DNA from: UBA5109 sp963975155
GTDB lineage: Bacteria; Pseudomonadota; Gammaproteobacteria; Pseudomonadales; Pseudohongiellaceae
Direction of reading: 5' to 3'
Assembly: GCA_963975155.1 (NCBI GenBank)
Contig: CAXBFG010000003.1
Location: forward strand, 296,190-360,189
DNA: 64,000 bases
In this document: one piece after another, positions 25,920-34,036 of the stretch
How the letters are laid out: every line of letters starts with the position of its first letter
Position numbering within the stretch: position 1 is the first letter of the stretch
Notes under the pieces: model-generated
Seen by the model: the letters and a program-made list of their open reading frames with translations, nothing else
Databases searched by the model: none
Told to the model about the DNA's origin: nothing
Position numbers and translations under genes: made by a program

Positions 25920-26444
25920 CTACTGGAGTATTTCGAGGGACACAGACTTGGTCTGCATGGGATAACAATAATTTGCCTCAGCGCAACCCTGATAGCTTAG
26001 TTCCAGGGCGAGGCTGTTACCCAGTTCGTCACGATCAAAGGGTATGCGTACCAAAAGACGTTGATAATAGACCTCAACCTCGCCAAAGAATTCATCTTCG
26101 GTTTGTATGCCGGTGGGAATGATTGGGCTTTGCAGGCTGTTAGTACCGGTTTCGGTAAAACTCAGACTTTTTCGATACAAATAATAGCCGTTTTTTATTT
26201 CCCAGAGTAAAACCAGTGTATTCGGCGTTTCAATATAGGCGCTTAAGGCAAAGGCGGAATCGGCGGGTAATACTGATTGTATCGCCGAGCTTGAAAGGCC
26301 TGTATTGGCGTTATTGAAAAGACTGCCCGGAACATTAAGTGCAGGTGTGGTTATGGTCGCATTATCCAGCAACTGAGCCTGCAGAATAAGCGGATAAAAT
26401 AACAGGCATGATACAAAAATCGTTTTGGTCAGTGTGGTAAGCAT
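25920..26444 (-). CDS. stand-alone DsbD N-terminal (alpha) domain protein
   Basis: Full DsbD has a periplasmic alpha domain, eight membrane helices and a C-terminal thioredoxin domain. This 174-aa protein has only a signal peptide (TKTIFVSCLLFYPLILQAQ) and the alpha domain: LPADSAFALSAYI, EIKNGYYLYRKSLSF, EDEFFGEVEVYYQRL and YQGCAEANYCYPMQT, with the two redox cysteines separated as in DsbD (GCA...YCYP). It stops where the first helix should begin. I prefer ATG 26444, with GAGGTG at suitable distance; ATG 26450 or GTG 26453 are alternatives. It sits where dsbD heads the aroQ-accB-accC cluster in relatives. Function may be thiol transfer with a separate partner, or it may be a remnant. Confidence 0.82.
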   Translation of the reverse strand: MLTTLTKTIFVSCLLFYPLILQAQLLDNATITTPALNVPGSLFNNANTGLSSSAIQSVLPADSAFALSAYIETPNTLVLLWEIKNGYYLYRKSLSFTETGTNSLQSPIIPTGIQTEDEFFGEVEVYYQRLLVRIPFDRDELGNSLALELSYQGCAEANYCYPMQTKSVSLEILQ

Positions 26445-26532
26445 GTGCATCACCTCACGTTAGGGGTTAATGTTATTTACGGGCAAGCTCGTAGCCGGAT
26501 TTTTTGCCTGAAGAGCTCAACACACGAAAGCC

Positions 26533-27750
26533 TTAATTCTGGTAACGCTCGAAAATCAACGTGGCATTCGTGCCGCCGAAACCGAAGCTATTGGACATCA
26601 CGGTATTGAGCTCGACATCATTCATGCGTTCCAGCGCAATGGGCACATCACCCAGTTCCGGGTCCAGATTTTGTATATTTGCCGACGCTGCAATGAAATT
26701 ATTTTCCATCATCAGCAGGCTATAGATGGCTTCCTGAACACCGGCAGCTCCCAGTGAATGACCGGACAGGGATTTAGTGGAATTAATGACCGGAATATTG
26801 TCTCCAAAGACTTCTTTGACGGCCTTGATTTCCTGCAGATCTCCGACTGGTGTACTGGTGCCATGAGCATTAATGTAATCAATTTTATTTTTGCTGGTCT
26901 GCATCGCCATCTGCATACAGCGTACTGCACCTTCACCGGAAGGAGCGACCATGTCATAACCATCGGAAGTCGCACCATAACCGGTCAGTTCAGCGTATAT
27001 TTTTGCACCTCGGGCAAGTGCATGTTCCAGCTCTTCAATGACCAGAGTACCGCCGCCGCCGGCAATGACGAATCCATCGCGGTCGGCATCATAGGCTCTT
27101 GATGCCTGCTCCGGAGTGTCATTATATTTGGTTGAAAGAGCACCCATGGCATCAAACATACAACTCAGTGACCAGTGCTCGGATTCACCGCCACCGGCAA
27201 AAACCATATCCTGTTTACCCAGTTGGATCAGTTCCATTGCATTGCCGATGCAATGCGCACTGGTTGAACAGGCTGATGAAATGGAATAGTTCACACCCTT
27301 GATTTTGAAAGGTGTTGCCAGACAGGCTGAGACGGTACTGCCCATGGTGCGGGTAACCCGATAAGGCCCGACTCTCTTGAGGCCTTTTTCCCTTAATATG
27401 TCGACTGTTTCAATCTGGTCCTGGGTGGAAGTTCCACCAGAGCCCATAATGATGCCGGTACGGACATTGGAAACCTGATCGTCAGTCAGACCCGCGTCTG
27501 CTATGGCTCGGTCCATGGAAATATATCCATAGGCTGCAGCAGAGCCCATAAAGCGCAGGCTTTTGCGATCAATAAACTCGGCAAAATCTATTTCTACAGC
27601 GCCGGCTACATGACTGCGCATGCCCATTTCTTTGTATTCCGGGCGAAATTTAATACCACTACGTCCGTTTAACAATGATTCAGTGACTGATTCTTTATCT
27701 AGTCCCAGACAGGAAACAATTCCCATACCAGTAACAACTACACGACGCAT
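26533..27750 (-). CDS. fabB: 3-oxoacyl-ACP synthase I
   Basis: FabB elongates unsaturated and saturated acyl chains by condensing malonyl-ACP with acyl-ACP. The 405-aa thiolase-fold protein has the active-site Cys in SISSACSTSAHCIGNAME, His in NAHGTSTPVGD, and His in KSLSGHSLGAAG, with the C-terminal GFGGTNATLIF. It is 27 bp downstream of fabA in the fabAB operon, the hallmark of the anaerobic unsaturated fatty acid pathway. Confidence 0.97.
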   Translation of the reverse strand: MRRVVVTGMGIVSCLGLDKESVTESLLNGRSGIKFRPEYKEMGMRSHVAGAVEIDFAEFIDRKSLRFMGSAAAYGYISMDRAIADAGLTDDQVSNVRTGIIMGSGGTSTQDQIETVDILREKGLKRVGPYRVTRTMGSTVSACLATPFKIKGVNYSISSACSTSAHCIGNAMELIQLGKQDMVFAGGGESEHWSLSCMFDAMGALSTKYNDTPEQASRAYDADRDGFVIAGGGGTLVIEELEHALARGAKIYAELTGYGATSDGYDMVAPSGEGAVRCMQMAMQTSKNKIDYINAHGTSTPVGDLQEIKAVKEVFGDNIPVINSTKSLSGHSLGAAGVQEAIYSLLMMENNFIAASANIQNLDPELGDVPIALERMNDVELNTVMSNSFGFGGTNATLIFERYQN

Positions 27751-27777
27751 TAACCGAGACTCCCTAGCAAAGTTTAT

Positions 27778-28308
27778 TCAGGATAATGACTCATCAGGTT
27801 TGAATAAGCCAACTTTTAAACCCTTGGTAGTATAGATGACCTGTCCATCTACTGAAACTGTACCATCAGCTATACCCATGACCAGCTTACGCTCGATGAG
27901 CCTTTTTATATCCAGTTCATAAACAACTTTTTTATGGTGCGGCAAAATTTCGCCGGTAAATCTGACTTCGCCGCAGCCCAGGGCGCGTCCTTTACCATGA
28001 TTCCCGCGCCAGCCCAGAAAAAAGCCGACTAATTGCCACATGGCATCCAGTCCCAGACACCCCGGCATCACCGGGTCTCCGTCAAAGTGGCAATCGAAAA
28101 ACCAGAGCTCGGGTTTAATATCCAGTTCGGCAATGATATGACCCTTGCCATCACTGCCACCGTCGGCAGAGATTTCGACAATTCTGTCCATCATCAGCAT
28201 ATTGTCGATAGGAAGTTTGGGATTTCCGGTTCCAAATAGTCGGCCATGACCACATTGCAAAAGCTCAGCCTTGGTATAACTGCTTTTAGGGGTGAATTCT
28301 ATAGTCAT
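27778..28308 (-). CDS. fabA: 3-hydroxydecanoyl-ACP dehydratase/isomerase
   Basis: FabA dehydrates 3-hydroxydecanoyl-ACP and isomerises trans-2- to cis-3-decenoyl-ACP, starting unsaturated fatty acids. I start it at ATG 28306-28308 (MTIEFTPKSSYTKAELLQC, the usual N-terminus), dropping 17 residues of the longest frame. The 176-aa product has CHFDGDPVMPGCLGLDAMWQ, with the catalytic His and the Asp further along. It is followed closely by fabB. Confidence 0.96.
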   Translation of the reverse strand: MTIEFTPKSSYTKAELLQCGHGRLFGTGNPKLPIDNMLMMDRIVEISADGGSDGKGHIIAELDIKPELWFFDCHFDGDPVMPGCLGLDAMWQLVGFFLGWRGNHGKGRALGCGEVRFTGEILPHHKKVVYELDIKRLIERKLVMGIADGTVSVDGQVIYTTKGLKVGLFKPDESLS

Positions 28309-28375
28309 AATCTTGGGTTGACTGTCCTGTAGAGTTTGCAGAGACAAAAGTCTCAGCAACTGGCAAAAGGCCGCT

Positions 28376-28381
28376 ATTATA
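28376..28381 (-). promoter_or_regulatory. probable -10 hexamer of the fabA promoter
   Basis: The minus strand reads TATAAT within CTATAATAG, about 68 bp before the fabA ATG. The -35 position, 18 bp upstream, is a weak TTATCG. The 301-bp fabA-galU divergent space otherwise shows no gene. A FabR- or FadR-type site was not recognised. Confidence 0.45.
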
Positions 28382-28609
28382 GAGATAAGTCACTAGAAAC
28401 GATAATAATTTCATGGTTTATCTGGGTATAATGCGCCTCTTTGGCCGCATGCTGGTATGAAAGCTGCTTATTATATTGGAACTTTCATAGACCGGAATAA
28501 GCTTGGCAAGATCATTTTACAAGTGTTCAGGTATGAAAGATGACCCTTGATACAGATCAATGAGTGGATTGGTCAGAGCTGGTTTATTTAAAAAAGGAAG
28601 CTAAAAATA

Positions 28610-29452
28610 ATGTCAGATTCAGTAATTAAAAAATGCTTATTTCCGGCTGCGGGTTACGGGACGCGTTTTTTGCCCGCGACAAAGTCCATGCCCAAAGAAA
28701 TGCTGCCGGTTGTGAATAAACCCCTGATTCAATATGGCGTTGAAGAAGCCCTGGAAGCAGGCATGGATAATATGGCCATTATTATGGGTAGAGGTAAGCG
28801 TGCCATCGCAGATCATTTTGACACCAGCTATGAACTGGAACATCAGATAGCTGGGACCAGCAAGGAGAAACATCTGACGGGCATTCGCAAGATTATCGAT
28901 GAAGCTGTTTTTTCCTATACACGGCAGATTGAAATGAAAGGTCTGGGTCACGCTATATTGACTGGCGAGACCCTGATTGGCGATCAAGCCTTTGCCGTGG
29001 TACTGGCAGATGACCTTTGTTATGCACCCGAACAGGGCGTTTTGGCGCAAATGATAGAACTGTATAACAAATACCAGTGCAGCATTGTTGCGATCGAAGA
29101 AGTGCCCGAGAATGAAACGCACAAATATGGCGTGATAGCCGGTGATGAAATAGAGCCTGGTCTTATCAGGATTAACGACATGGTCGAAAAACCTGCGCCC
29201 GAAGATGCGCCGAGTAATCTGGCCATTATTGGTCGTTATATTTTAACGCCGGATATTTTCGACATTATCAGGCATACCCCGCCAGGCAGAAATAACGAAG
29301 TTCAGATTACCGATGCCTTGTTGACTCAGGCAAAGCAGGGTGGAGTGATCGCCTACAAATTCAAGGGTAGGCGTTTTGATTGTGGCAGTGTGGATGGCTT
29401 TATGGAGGCCAACACTTTTTATTTTGATAATGTCTATACGGCTCTCGACTAG
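28610..29452 (+). CDS. galU: UTP-glucose-1-phosphate uridylyltransferase
   Basis: GalU makes UDP-glucose, a precursor for exopolysaccharide, LPS core and osmoprotective glucans. The 280-aa protein has the nucleotidyltransferase signature PAAGYGTRFLPATKSMPKEM (residues 9-28), VNKPLIQYGVEEAL, LGHAILTGE, VLADDL and FDCGSVDGFMEAN. AAAGGAAG lies just before the ATG. It precedes a phosphomannomutase/phosphoglucomutase gene, which fits a nucleotide-sugar supply pair. Confidence 0.97.
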   Translation: MSDSVIKKCLFPAAGYGTRFLPATKSMPKEMLPVVNKPLIQYGVEEALEAGMDNMAIIMGRGKRAIADHFDTSYELEHQIAGTSKEKHLTGIRKIIDEAVFSYTRQIEMKGLGHAILTGETLIGDQAFAVVLADDLCYAPEQGVLAQMIELYNKYQCSIVAIEEVPENETHKYGVIAGDEIEPGLIRINDMVEKPAPEDAPSNLAIIGRYILTPDIFDIIRHTPPGRNNEVQITDALLTQAKQGGVIAYKFKGRRFDCGSVDGFMEANTFYFDNVYTALD

Positions 29453-29462
29453 AGGAATACTG

Positions 29463-30812
29463 GTGTCTCAAGAATTAAGCTGTTTTAAAGCCTATGATGT
29501 GCGCGGGCGCATTCCGGATCAACTCAATGAGGATATAGCCTACCGTATTGGTAAGGCCTATGCGGCATTTCTAAAACCCGCCAATGTAGTTGTCGGCTAC
29601 GATATTCGCTTAAGCAGTCAACAGATTTACCAGGCCTTGGTAAAGGGCCTAACCGAAGCCGGGGTCAATGTTAGCAGCATAGGTCAATGCGGCACCGAAG
29701 AAATTTATTTTGCGACCAGTTTTCTCAAAATGGATGGCGGAATAGTGGTGACAGCCAGCCATAACCCTAAAGACTACAACGGCATGAAATTTGTGAGGGA
29801 AAATTCCAAACCCATCAGCAGCGATACCGGCTTGAAAGAAATCAGGGAGCTGGCAGAAAAAAATCAATTTGTCGATGCCGCACAGGCGGGTAGCTTTACT
29901 GAAATTGATGTAAAGCAGTCCTATATTAAGCATTTGCTTTCCTACATTAATACAGATCTGCTGAAGCCCTTAAAAGTTGTTTGTAACGCCGGTAATGGCG
30001 GGGCAGGATTGGTCATAGATTTGATCGAAAAATATTTACCGGTTGAATTTATTAAAATTCATCATCAGGCGGATGGAAATTTTCCGAATGGCGTGCCGAA
30101 TCCCTTACTCGAAGAAAATCGCCAACCAACAATTGATGCAATTCTGGAGCATAAGGCTGATTTAGGTATTGCATGGGACGGGGATTTTGATCGCTGCTTT
30201 TTCTTCGATGAAAAAGGCACCTTTATCGAAGGATATTACATTGTTGGTCTGCTGGCTGAAGCCTTTCTAAAGAAACAACCCGGTGAAAAAATTATCCATG
30301 ATCCGCGCCTGAGCTGGAATACTGAGGCGGTGGTAAAGGAATTTGGTGGTGAGACTGTCATGTGCAAGAGTGGGCATGCATTTATCAAAGAGAAAATGCG
30401 ACTTGTCGATGCAGTCTATGGCGGGGAAATGAGTGCTCACCATTATTTCAGGGATTTCTTTTATTGTGATAGCGGGATGATTCCCTGGTTGCTGGTGATT
30501 GAAATATTGTCTGTAACGGGTCAACAATTTTCCACACTGGTCGAAAAGCGGATGGCAGCTTTTCCTGCCAGCGGCGAAATTAATCGTGAAGTTGAAGATG
30601 CCAGGGCAGCTATTGAAAAAGTCCAGGCTGCCTATGCACATGCGGCAAAAGCCACTGATTTTACCGATGGACTTAGTATGGATATGGGTGAATGGCGTTT
30701 TAACCTGCGCATGTCCAATACCGAACCGGTTATTAGGCTAAATGTGGAATCCAGAGCGGATGCAGCTTTAATGCAGGCAAAGACCGATGAAATTCTTGCC
30801 TTGCTTGTGTGA
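29463..30812 (+). CDS. manB: phosphomannomutase (ManB/CpsG type)
   Basis: This enzyme converts mannose-6-phosphate to mannose-1-phosphate, for GDP-mannose used in surface glycans; dual phosphoglucomutase activity is possible. I start it at GTG 29463, 10 nt after the galU stop and preceded by AGGAA; upstream codons of the frame overlap galU and are unconvincing. The 449-aa protein begins like CpsG (SCFKAYDVRGRI) and has the phosphoserine loop VVTASHNPKDYNG, the metal loop WDGDFDRCFF, the sugar loop GGEMSAHHY and the phosphate-binding RMSNTEPVIRLNVESR. Confidence 0.93.
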   Translation: MSQELSCFKAYDVRGRIPDQLNEDIAYRIGKAYAAFLKPANVVVGYDIRLSSQQIYQALVKGLTEAGVNVSSIGQCGTEEIYFATSFLKMDGGIVVTASHNPKDYNGMKFVRENSKPISSDTGLKEIRELAEKNQFVDAAQAGSFTEIDVKQSYIKHLLSYINTDLLKPLKVVCNAGNGGAGLVIDLIEKYLPVEFIKIHHQADGNFPNGVPNPLLEENRQPTIDAILEHKADLGIAWDGDFDRCFFFDEKGTFIEGYYIVGLLAEAFLKKQPGEKIIHDPRLSWNTEAVVKEFGGETVMCKSGHAFIKEKMRLVDAVYGGEMSAHHYFRDFFYCDSGMIPWLLVIEILSVTGQQFSTLVEKRMAAFPASGEINREVEDARAAIEKVQAAYAHAAKATDFTDGLSMDMGEWRFNLRMSNTEPVIRLNVESRADAALMQAKTDEILALLV

Positions 30813-30816
30813 GTGA

Positions 30817-30842
30817 CAATAATTTCGCTTTCGAAATTATTG
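30817..30842. terminator. bidirectional hairpin between manB and the sulfotransferase
   Basis: Arms CAATAATTTCG and CGAAATTATTG pair perfectly over 11 bp around loop CTTT. It follows the manB stop and overlaps the 3' end of the convergent sulfotransferase gene, so it can serve both strands. A proper T-run is lacking. Confidence 0.6.
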
Positions 30843-31847
30843 GGTAATTGTGCAGAATTCCGCATAAGGGAAATCACAGCCCAGCTTTCTAAGTTCATCC
30901 TGAAAATGCGCATCGATTCTCATTTGCTGCTGGCGAGAAATTAACTCGGAAGAATTGCCGCTTTTGCCCTCCCTGATCATCTCGAAACCTTTGGACCAGG
31001 GAAGGGAGTTTTCAGGCATGGGGTTAAACTTATGGCTGATTTTTTTCATGTATGCAAAAGAACTTTTCTCAATGACTTTTGCCAGTTCTTGCTCCGTTAA
31101 ATTGACACCTAAGGTATCAGCGACTTGTTGGATGCCAGTTCTTGGATCATCTTTCAGTTGGGTATAGGAAAGTATCAGTACATTAGGTTTATCTTTTAAG
31201 GCCCAGTAACTGGCAGTATGTTCAGCCCAGGTATTGCCGAAATTTATGGGGAAATCTTTAGTCAGAAACATCTCCAGCCAGGTTTCGATGCTAGGCATTA
31301 AGGGCCCAGCTACGCCACCTATAAAGGGATAACTGGACACAAAAACCTCTTTGGGATCACGAACCACAATCAGATATTTAGCCCTTTCATTATAGGGAAC
31401 ATAATGTGCCGATAAATGGGTTTTAATGATTCGCATACCTGTAGGGCTGAGCTTTTTTACGATCTCATTATCCAGGGCAATCATGGTTTTTTGGTTTCTT
31501 TTACCGGATCCGTCCGGCCAGCTCACGGCATCGTGTATATGTTCAAATTCACCATCACCGCGCCATGCAATTTGATGGGCTATTTGCATCATCCAGTTGG
31601 TGCCGCTTTTTGCAAAGGTGCTGACAAAAACATCGCCCTCATCAGGGCTGAAATTTTCAAAAACCCTGGTTAGCCTTGCAGGGTTAAATTGTCGTTTGGT
31701 GACAAAGTTAATCAGGGCGCCTGGTTTACCAAGGCGATTCATAATCCAGTTCAGAGGAACCAGTATTAAATAAAAGGGAATGGCAATTAACCAGAAAACA
31801 AATTTTGGATGGGATCGATTAATGACAGGGATGCTTTGTGTGGTCAT
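30837..31847 (-). CDS. PAPS-dependent sulfotransferase domain protein
   Basis: The 336-aa protein carries an N-terminal hydrophobic segment (FWLIAIPFYLILVPLNWI, residues about 18-35), probably a membrane anchor, then a sulfotransferase fold. The PAPS 5'-phosphosulfate loop is FVSTFAKSGTNWMMQI, and the 3'-phosphate loop is LIVVRDPKEVFVSSY. LPWSKGFEMIREGKSGN near the C-terminus resembles the KxGxxGDWK motif of cytosolic sulfotransferases. The acceptor is unknown; sulfated lipids or polysaccharides are typical guesses in marine bacteria. It is monocistronic, convergent with manB. Confidence 0.85.
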   Translation of the reverse strand: MTTQSIPVINRSHPKFVFWLIAIPFYLILVPLNWIMNRLGKPGALINFVTKRQFNPARLTRVFENFSPDEGDVFVSTFAKSGTNWMMQIAHQIAWRGDGEFEHIHDAVSWPDGSGKRNQKTMIALDNEIVKKLSPTGMRIIKTHLSAHYVPYNERAKYLIVVRDPKEVFVSSYPFIGGVAGPLMPSIETWLEMFLTKDFPINFGNTWAEHTASYWALKDKPNVLILSYTQLKDDPRTGIQQVADTLGVNLTEQELAKVIEKSSFAYMKKISHKFNPMPENSLPWSKGFEMIREGKSGNSSELISRQQQMRIDAHFQDELRKLGCDFPYAEFCTITQ

Positions 31848-31984
31848 GAAATTCCCGGAATTCTGAGTCAGTTATTTGAAAATTATTATTGGCGCTGGGA
31901 TACTAATTGATAAAGAGAGTTGAATAAACCCCTAAAAAATTGCAACTTCGAGTAAATTAATTTACAGGAAAAATACTCAATAAA

Positions 31985-32012
31985 AAAAAGGCCGCAATAT
32001 TGCGGCCTTTTT
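31985..32012 (-). terminator. Rho-independent terminator of PQQ dehydrogenase gene 1
   Basis: An 18-bp GC-rich palindrome (GGCCGCAAT and ATTGCGGCC) flanked by A5 and T5 lies 15 bp past the stop. The complementary A/T flanks mean it can work on both strands. Confidence 0.9.
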
Positions 32013-32027
32013 GGTGCAGTGTTTTAC

Positions 32028-33830
32028 TTAGTCTGGCAAAGCAAAAACATAGAGATTATTACCACCGCCAAAGCCGCCATACAGTGATCCGCCAGTGCTG
32101 ACTGCCAGATACTGTTTGCCGTCCACCATAAAGGTGGTCGGATAACCGCTAGGTGTAGTACCCAGGTTTATTTCCCAAAGTACTTCACCGTTGTTCTGAT
32201 CAAATGCTTTCATGCGGCCACTGTTATCACCGCCAAAAATCAGTCCGCCACTGGTTGAGATAAGTGTCATCATCAGAGCTTGTTGCTCATGTGCCCACAG
32301 GGTTTCACCCGTTTCAGCAGAAATAGCCGTTACGCTGTTCGGTGCCGATTCTTCACCAGCTGGCAGATCAGCAGTACGGCCAAAAATACCGTAGAGATTT
32401 TCCAGACTTGGTTCAGTCAGGGTTGCTGTGACATTCTGACATTGACGCGCCAGAGGGAAGTACATGACATTGTTGTCAGGGTTATAAGTGCCTGATGGCC
32501 AGCCGCGACTAAGGCCGCCACAAGCAAAGACAGACTGACCCACTTCGGTGAATAACACTTCCGGATTGATGGATACCGCGCCGGTATTCACATCTATATC
32601 GGCGACCAGGTTCTGGTAGACAGCAGGCGTGGCCCAGAGAAACTCACCGGTTTCACGGTCCAGGGTGTAAACCAGGCCGGGTTTGCCAGGGATGCCGGTC
32701 AACACCTTTCGTACTTCACCAGGACGGATATCAGGGTTGATCCATTCGACAGCATCGGGGTCCGGTGCTACGGCCGTGTCAACCAGCAGCCTTTCAAAGG
32801 GGAAGTCATAATCCCAATGATCGACTAAATGTTGATAGTACCAAACAATTTCGCCGCTATCGGCATCGATGGCCAGTGTAGAGTTATGATAAAGATAATC
32901 GTACTCATTGCCGGCCATGGTGTATTTCGGTGCCGGTGAAGTGACCGAAGTACCGAAATAAACCAGGTTTAACTCGGGGTCGAAAGAAGGTACCAACCAG
33001 GTGCCAACATGCCAGCGTTCCTCGTCTGCCATATCGCCCCAGCTATCACCATTAACTTCACCCATGCGGGCAATAGTGCTGGTGCGCCAGATTTCACGAC
33101 CGGTTCTGGCATCGTGAGCTGTCATGACACAGGCTTCCGGGCTGCCTTCCGGTTCACAGCCGCGACCTGAGATGGCCATGCCATTGGCGATAATCGGTCC
33201 AGATGTTTGTTGTGCGCCGCGATGGTAATCCAGAATCTGGGTTTCCCAGACCAGTTCACCGGTGCGGGCATTGAGGGCATAGATATAGTCATCGGCACTG
33301 GTGTCGATGATGAGATCTTCATAAATGGCCAGATTGCGATTAATGTCAGGAACAGGGAAGTAATCACGCAGATCATCTGGCAGACGACGCGTGTATTCCC
33401 AGATCATATCGCCGCTGCGAATGTCGATGGCCTGGATAACGTCCATAGGGTTGGGAAAAAACATAATGCCATCGTGCACCAAAGCGGTACCTTCCTGAAT
33501 ACCTGCTTTTAAGCTTCTGGTCCAGACCATGCGTAGTTCGTCAACATTGTTTGTATTGATCTGATCAAGAGGGCTGTGGCCCCAGGAGTTAAGTGTGCGT
33601 CGCCACATTAACCAGTCGGCCGGATCCGGGTTCTGAATCATAGCATCGGTAACCGGCGTAAAATTTTCTATGGAGAGTCCGCTATCAGCAACTTCGTCTC
33701 CGATATTAGGCATAGGCGGTTCAGCCGCAAATGCGGAATTTAACAGAGCGGGAGCCAAAATGGCTGCGCCACAGATTAATTTGAGTTGTTGTTTGAATGC
33801 AACCTTGGTGCTTGAACTTTTCTTGTACAT
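32028..33830 (-). CDS. PQQ-dependent alcohol dehydrogenase (quinoprotein), copy 1
   Basis: This periplasmic eight-bladed propeller enzyme would oxidise alcohols or aldehydes with pyrroloquinoline quinone. I start at ATG 33828-33830, with AAGGGG 7 nt upstream, not at 33953. The 600-aa protein has a signal peptide (residues about 1-34, ending NSAFA) and PQQ-family W-motifs such as GEIVWYYQHLVDHWDYDFPFE and GETLWAHEQQ, quoted in pieces of the whole. No C-terminal heme c domain (CxxCH) is present, so it needs a separate cytochrome. The WDYD sequence has an acidic residue two after the putative catalytic Asp. Its sister copy lies directly upstream. Confidence 0.9.
   Translation of the reverse strand: MYKKSSSTKVAFKQQLKLICGAAILAPALLNSAFAAEPPMPNIGDEVADSGLSIENFTPVTDAMIQNPDPADWLMWRRTLNSWGHSPLDQINTNNVDELRMVWTRSLKAGIQEGTALVHDGIMFFPNPMDVIQAIDIRSGDMIWEYTRRLPDDLRDYFPVPDINRNLAIYEDLIIDTSADDYIYALNARTGELVWETQILDYHRGAQQTSGPIIANGMAISGRGCEPEGSPEACVMTAHDARTGREIWRTSTIARMGEVNGDSWGDMADEERWHVGTWLVPSFDPELNLVYFGTSVTSPAPKYTMAGNEYDYLYHNSTLAIDADSGEIVWYYQHLVDHWDYDFPFERLLVDTAVAPDPDAVEWINPDIRPGEVRKVLTGIPGKPGLVYTLDRETGEFLWATPAVYQNLVADIDVNTGAVSINPEVLFTEVGQSVFACGGLSRGWPSGTYNPDNNVMYFPLARQCQNVTATLTEPSLENLYGIFGRTADLPAGEESAPNSVTAISAETGETLWAHEQQALMMTLISTSGGLIFGGDNSGRMKAFDQNNGEVLWEINLGTTPSGYPTTFMVDGKQYLAVSTGGSLYGGFGGGNNLYVFALPD
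32536..32969. repeat. 434-bp tract identical to 34545-34978
   Basis: Copying line by line I found no difference between 32536-32969 and 34545-34978 (offset 2009), whereas both flanks differ at many positions. This is the signature of recent gene conversion between the tandem PQQ dehydrogenase genes. Confidence 0.9.
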
Positions 33831-33984
33831 ACTTATCCCCTTACTCGGATTTTCCTGAAAACTGGTCAAAACAGCCGGTATTCTTGTGATAGATGTAAAT
33901 GGCTGAATCAGCCGAAGGATGATAGCTTTTGCATCGACAGATATCAAAAACATATTGAGTTGCAGGCAATGAACACTGTGTAAA

Positions 33985-34011
33985 AAAAAAGGCCATAAAT
34001 TGGCCTTTTTT
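33985..34011 (-). terminator. Rho-independent terminator of PQQ dehydrogenase gene 2
   Basis: GGCCA and TGGCC form a short stem around TAAAT, with six A on one side and six T on the other, 26 bp after the gene 2 stop. It closes gene 2 before gene 1 and supports separate transcription of the two. Confidence 0.85.
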
Positions 34012-34036
34012 AGTGTTGGTCTGCATCAATAATGAT

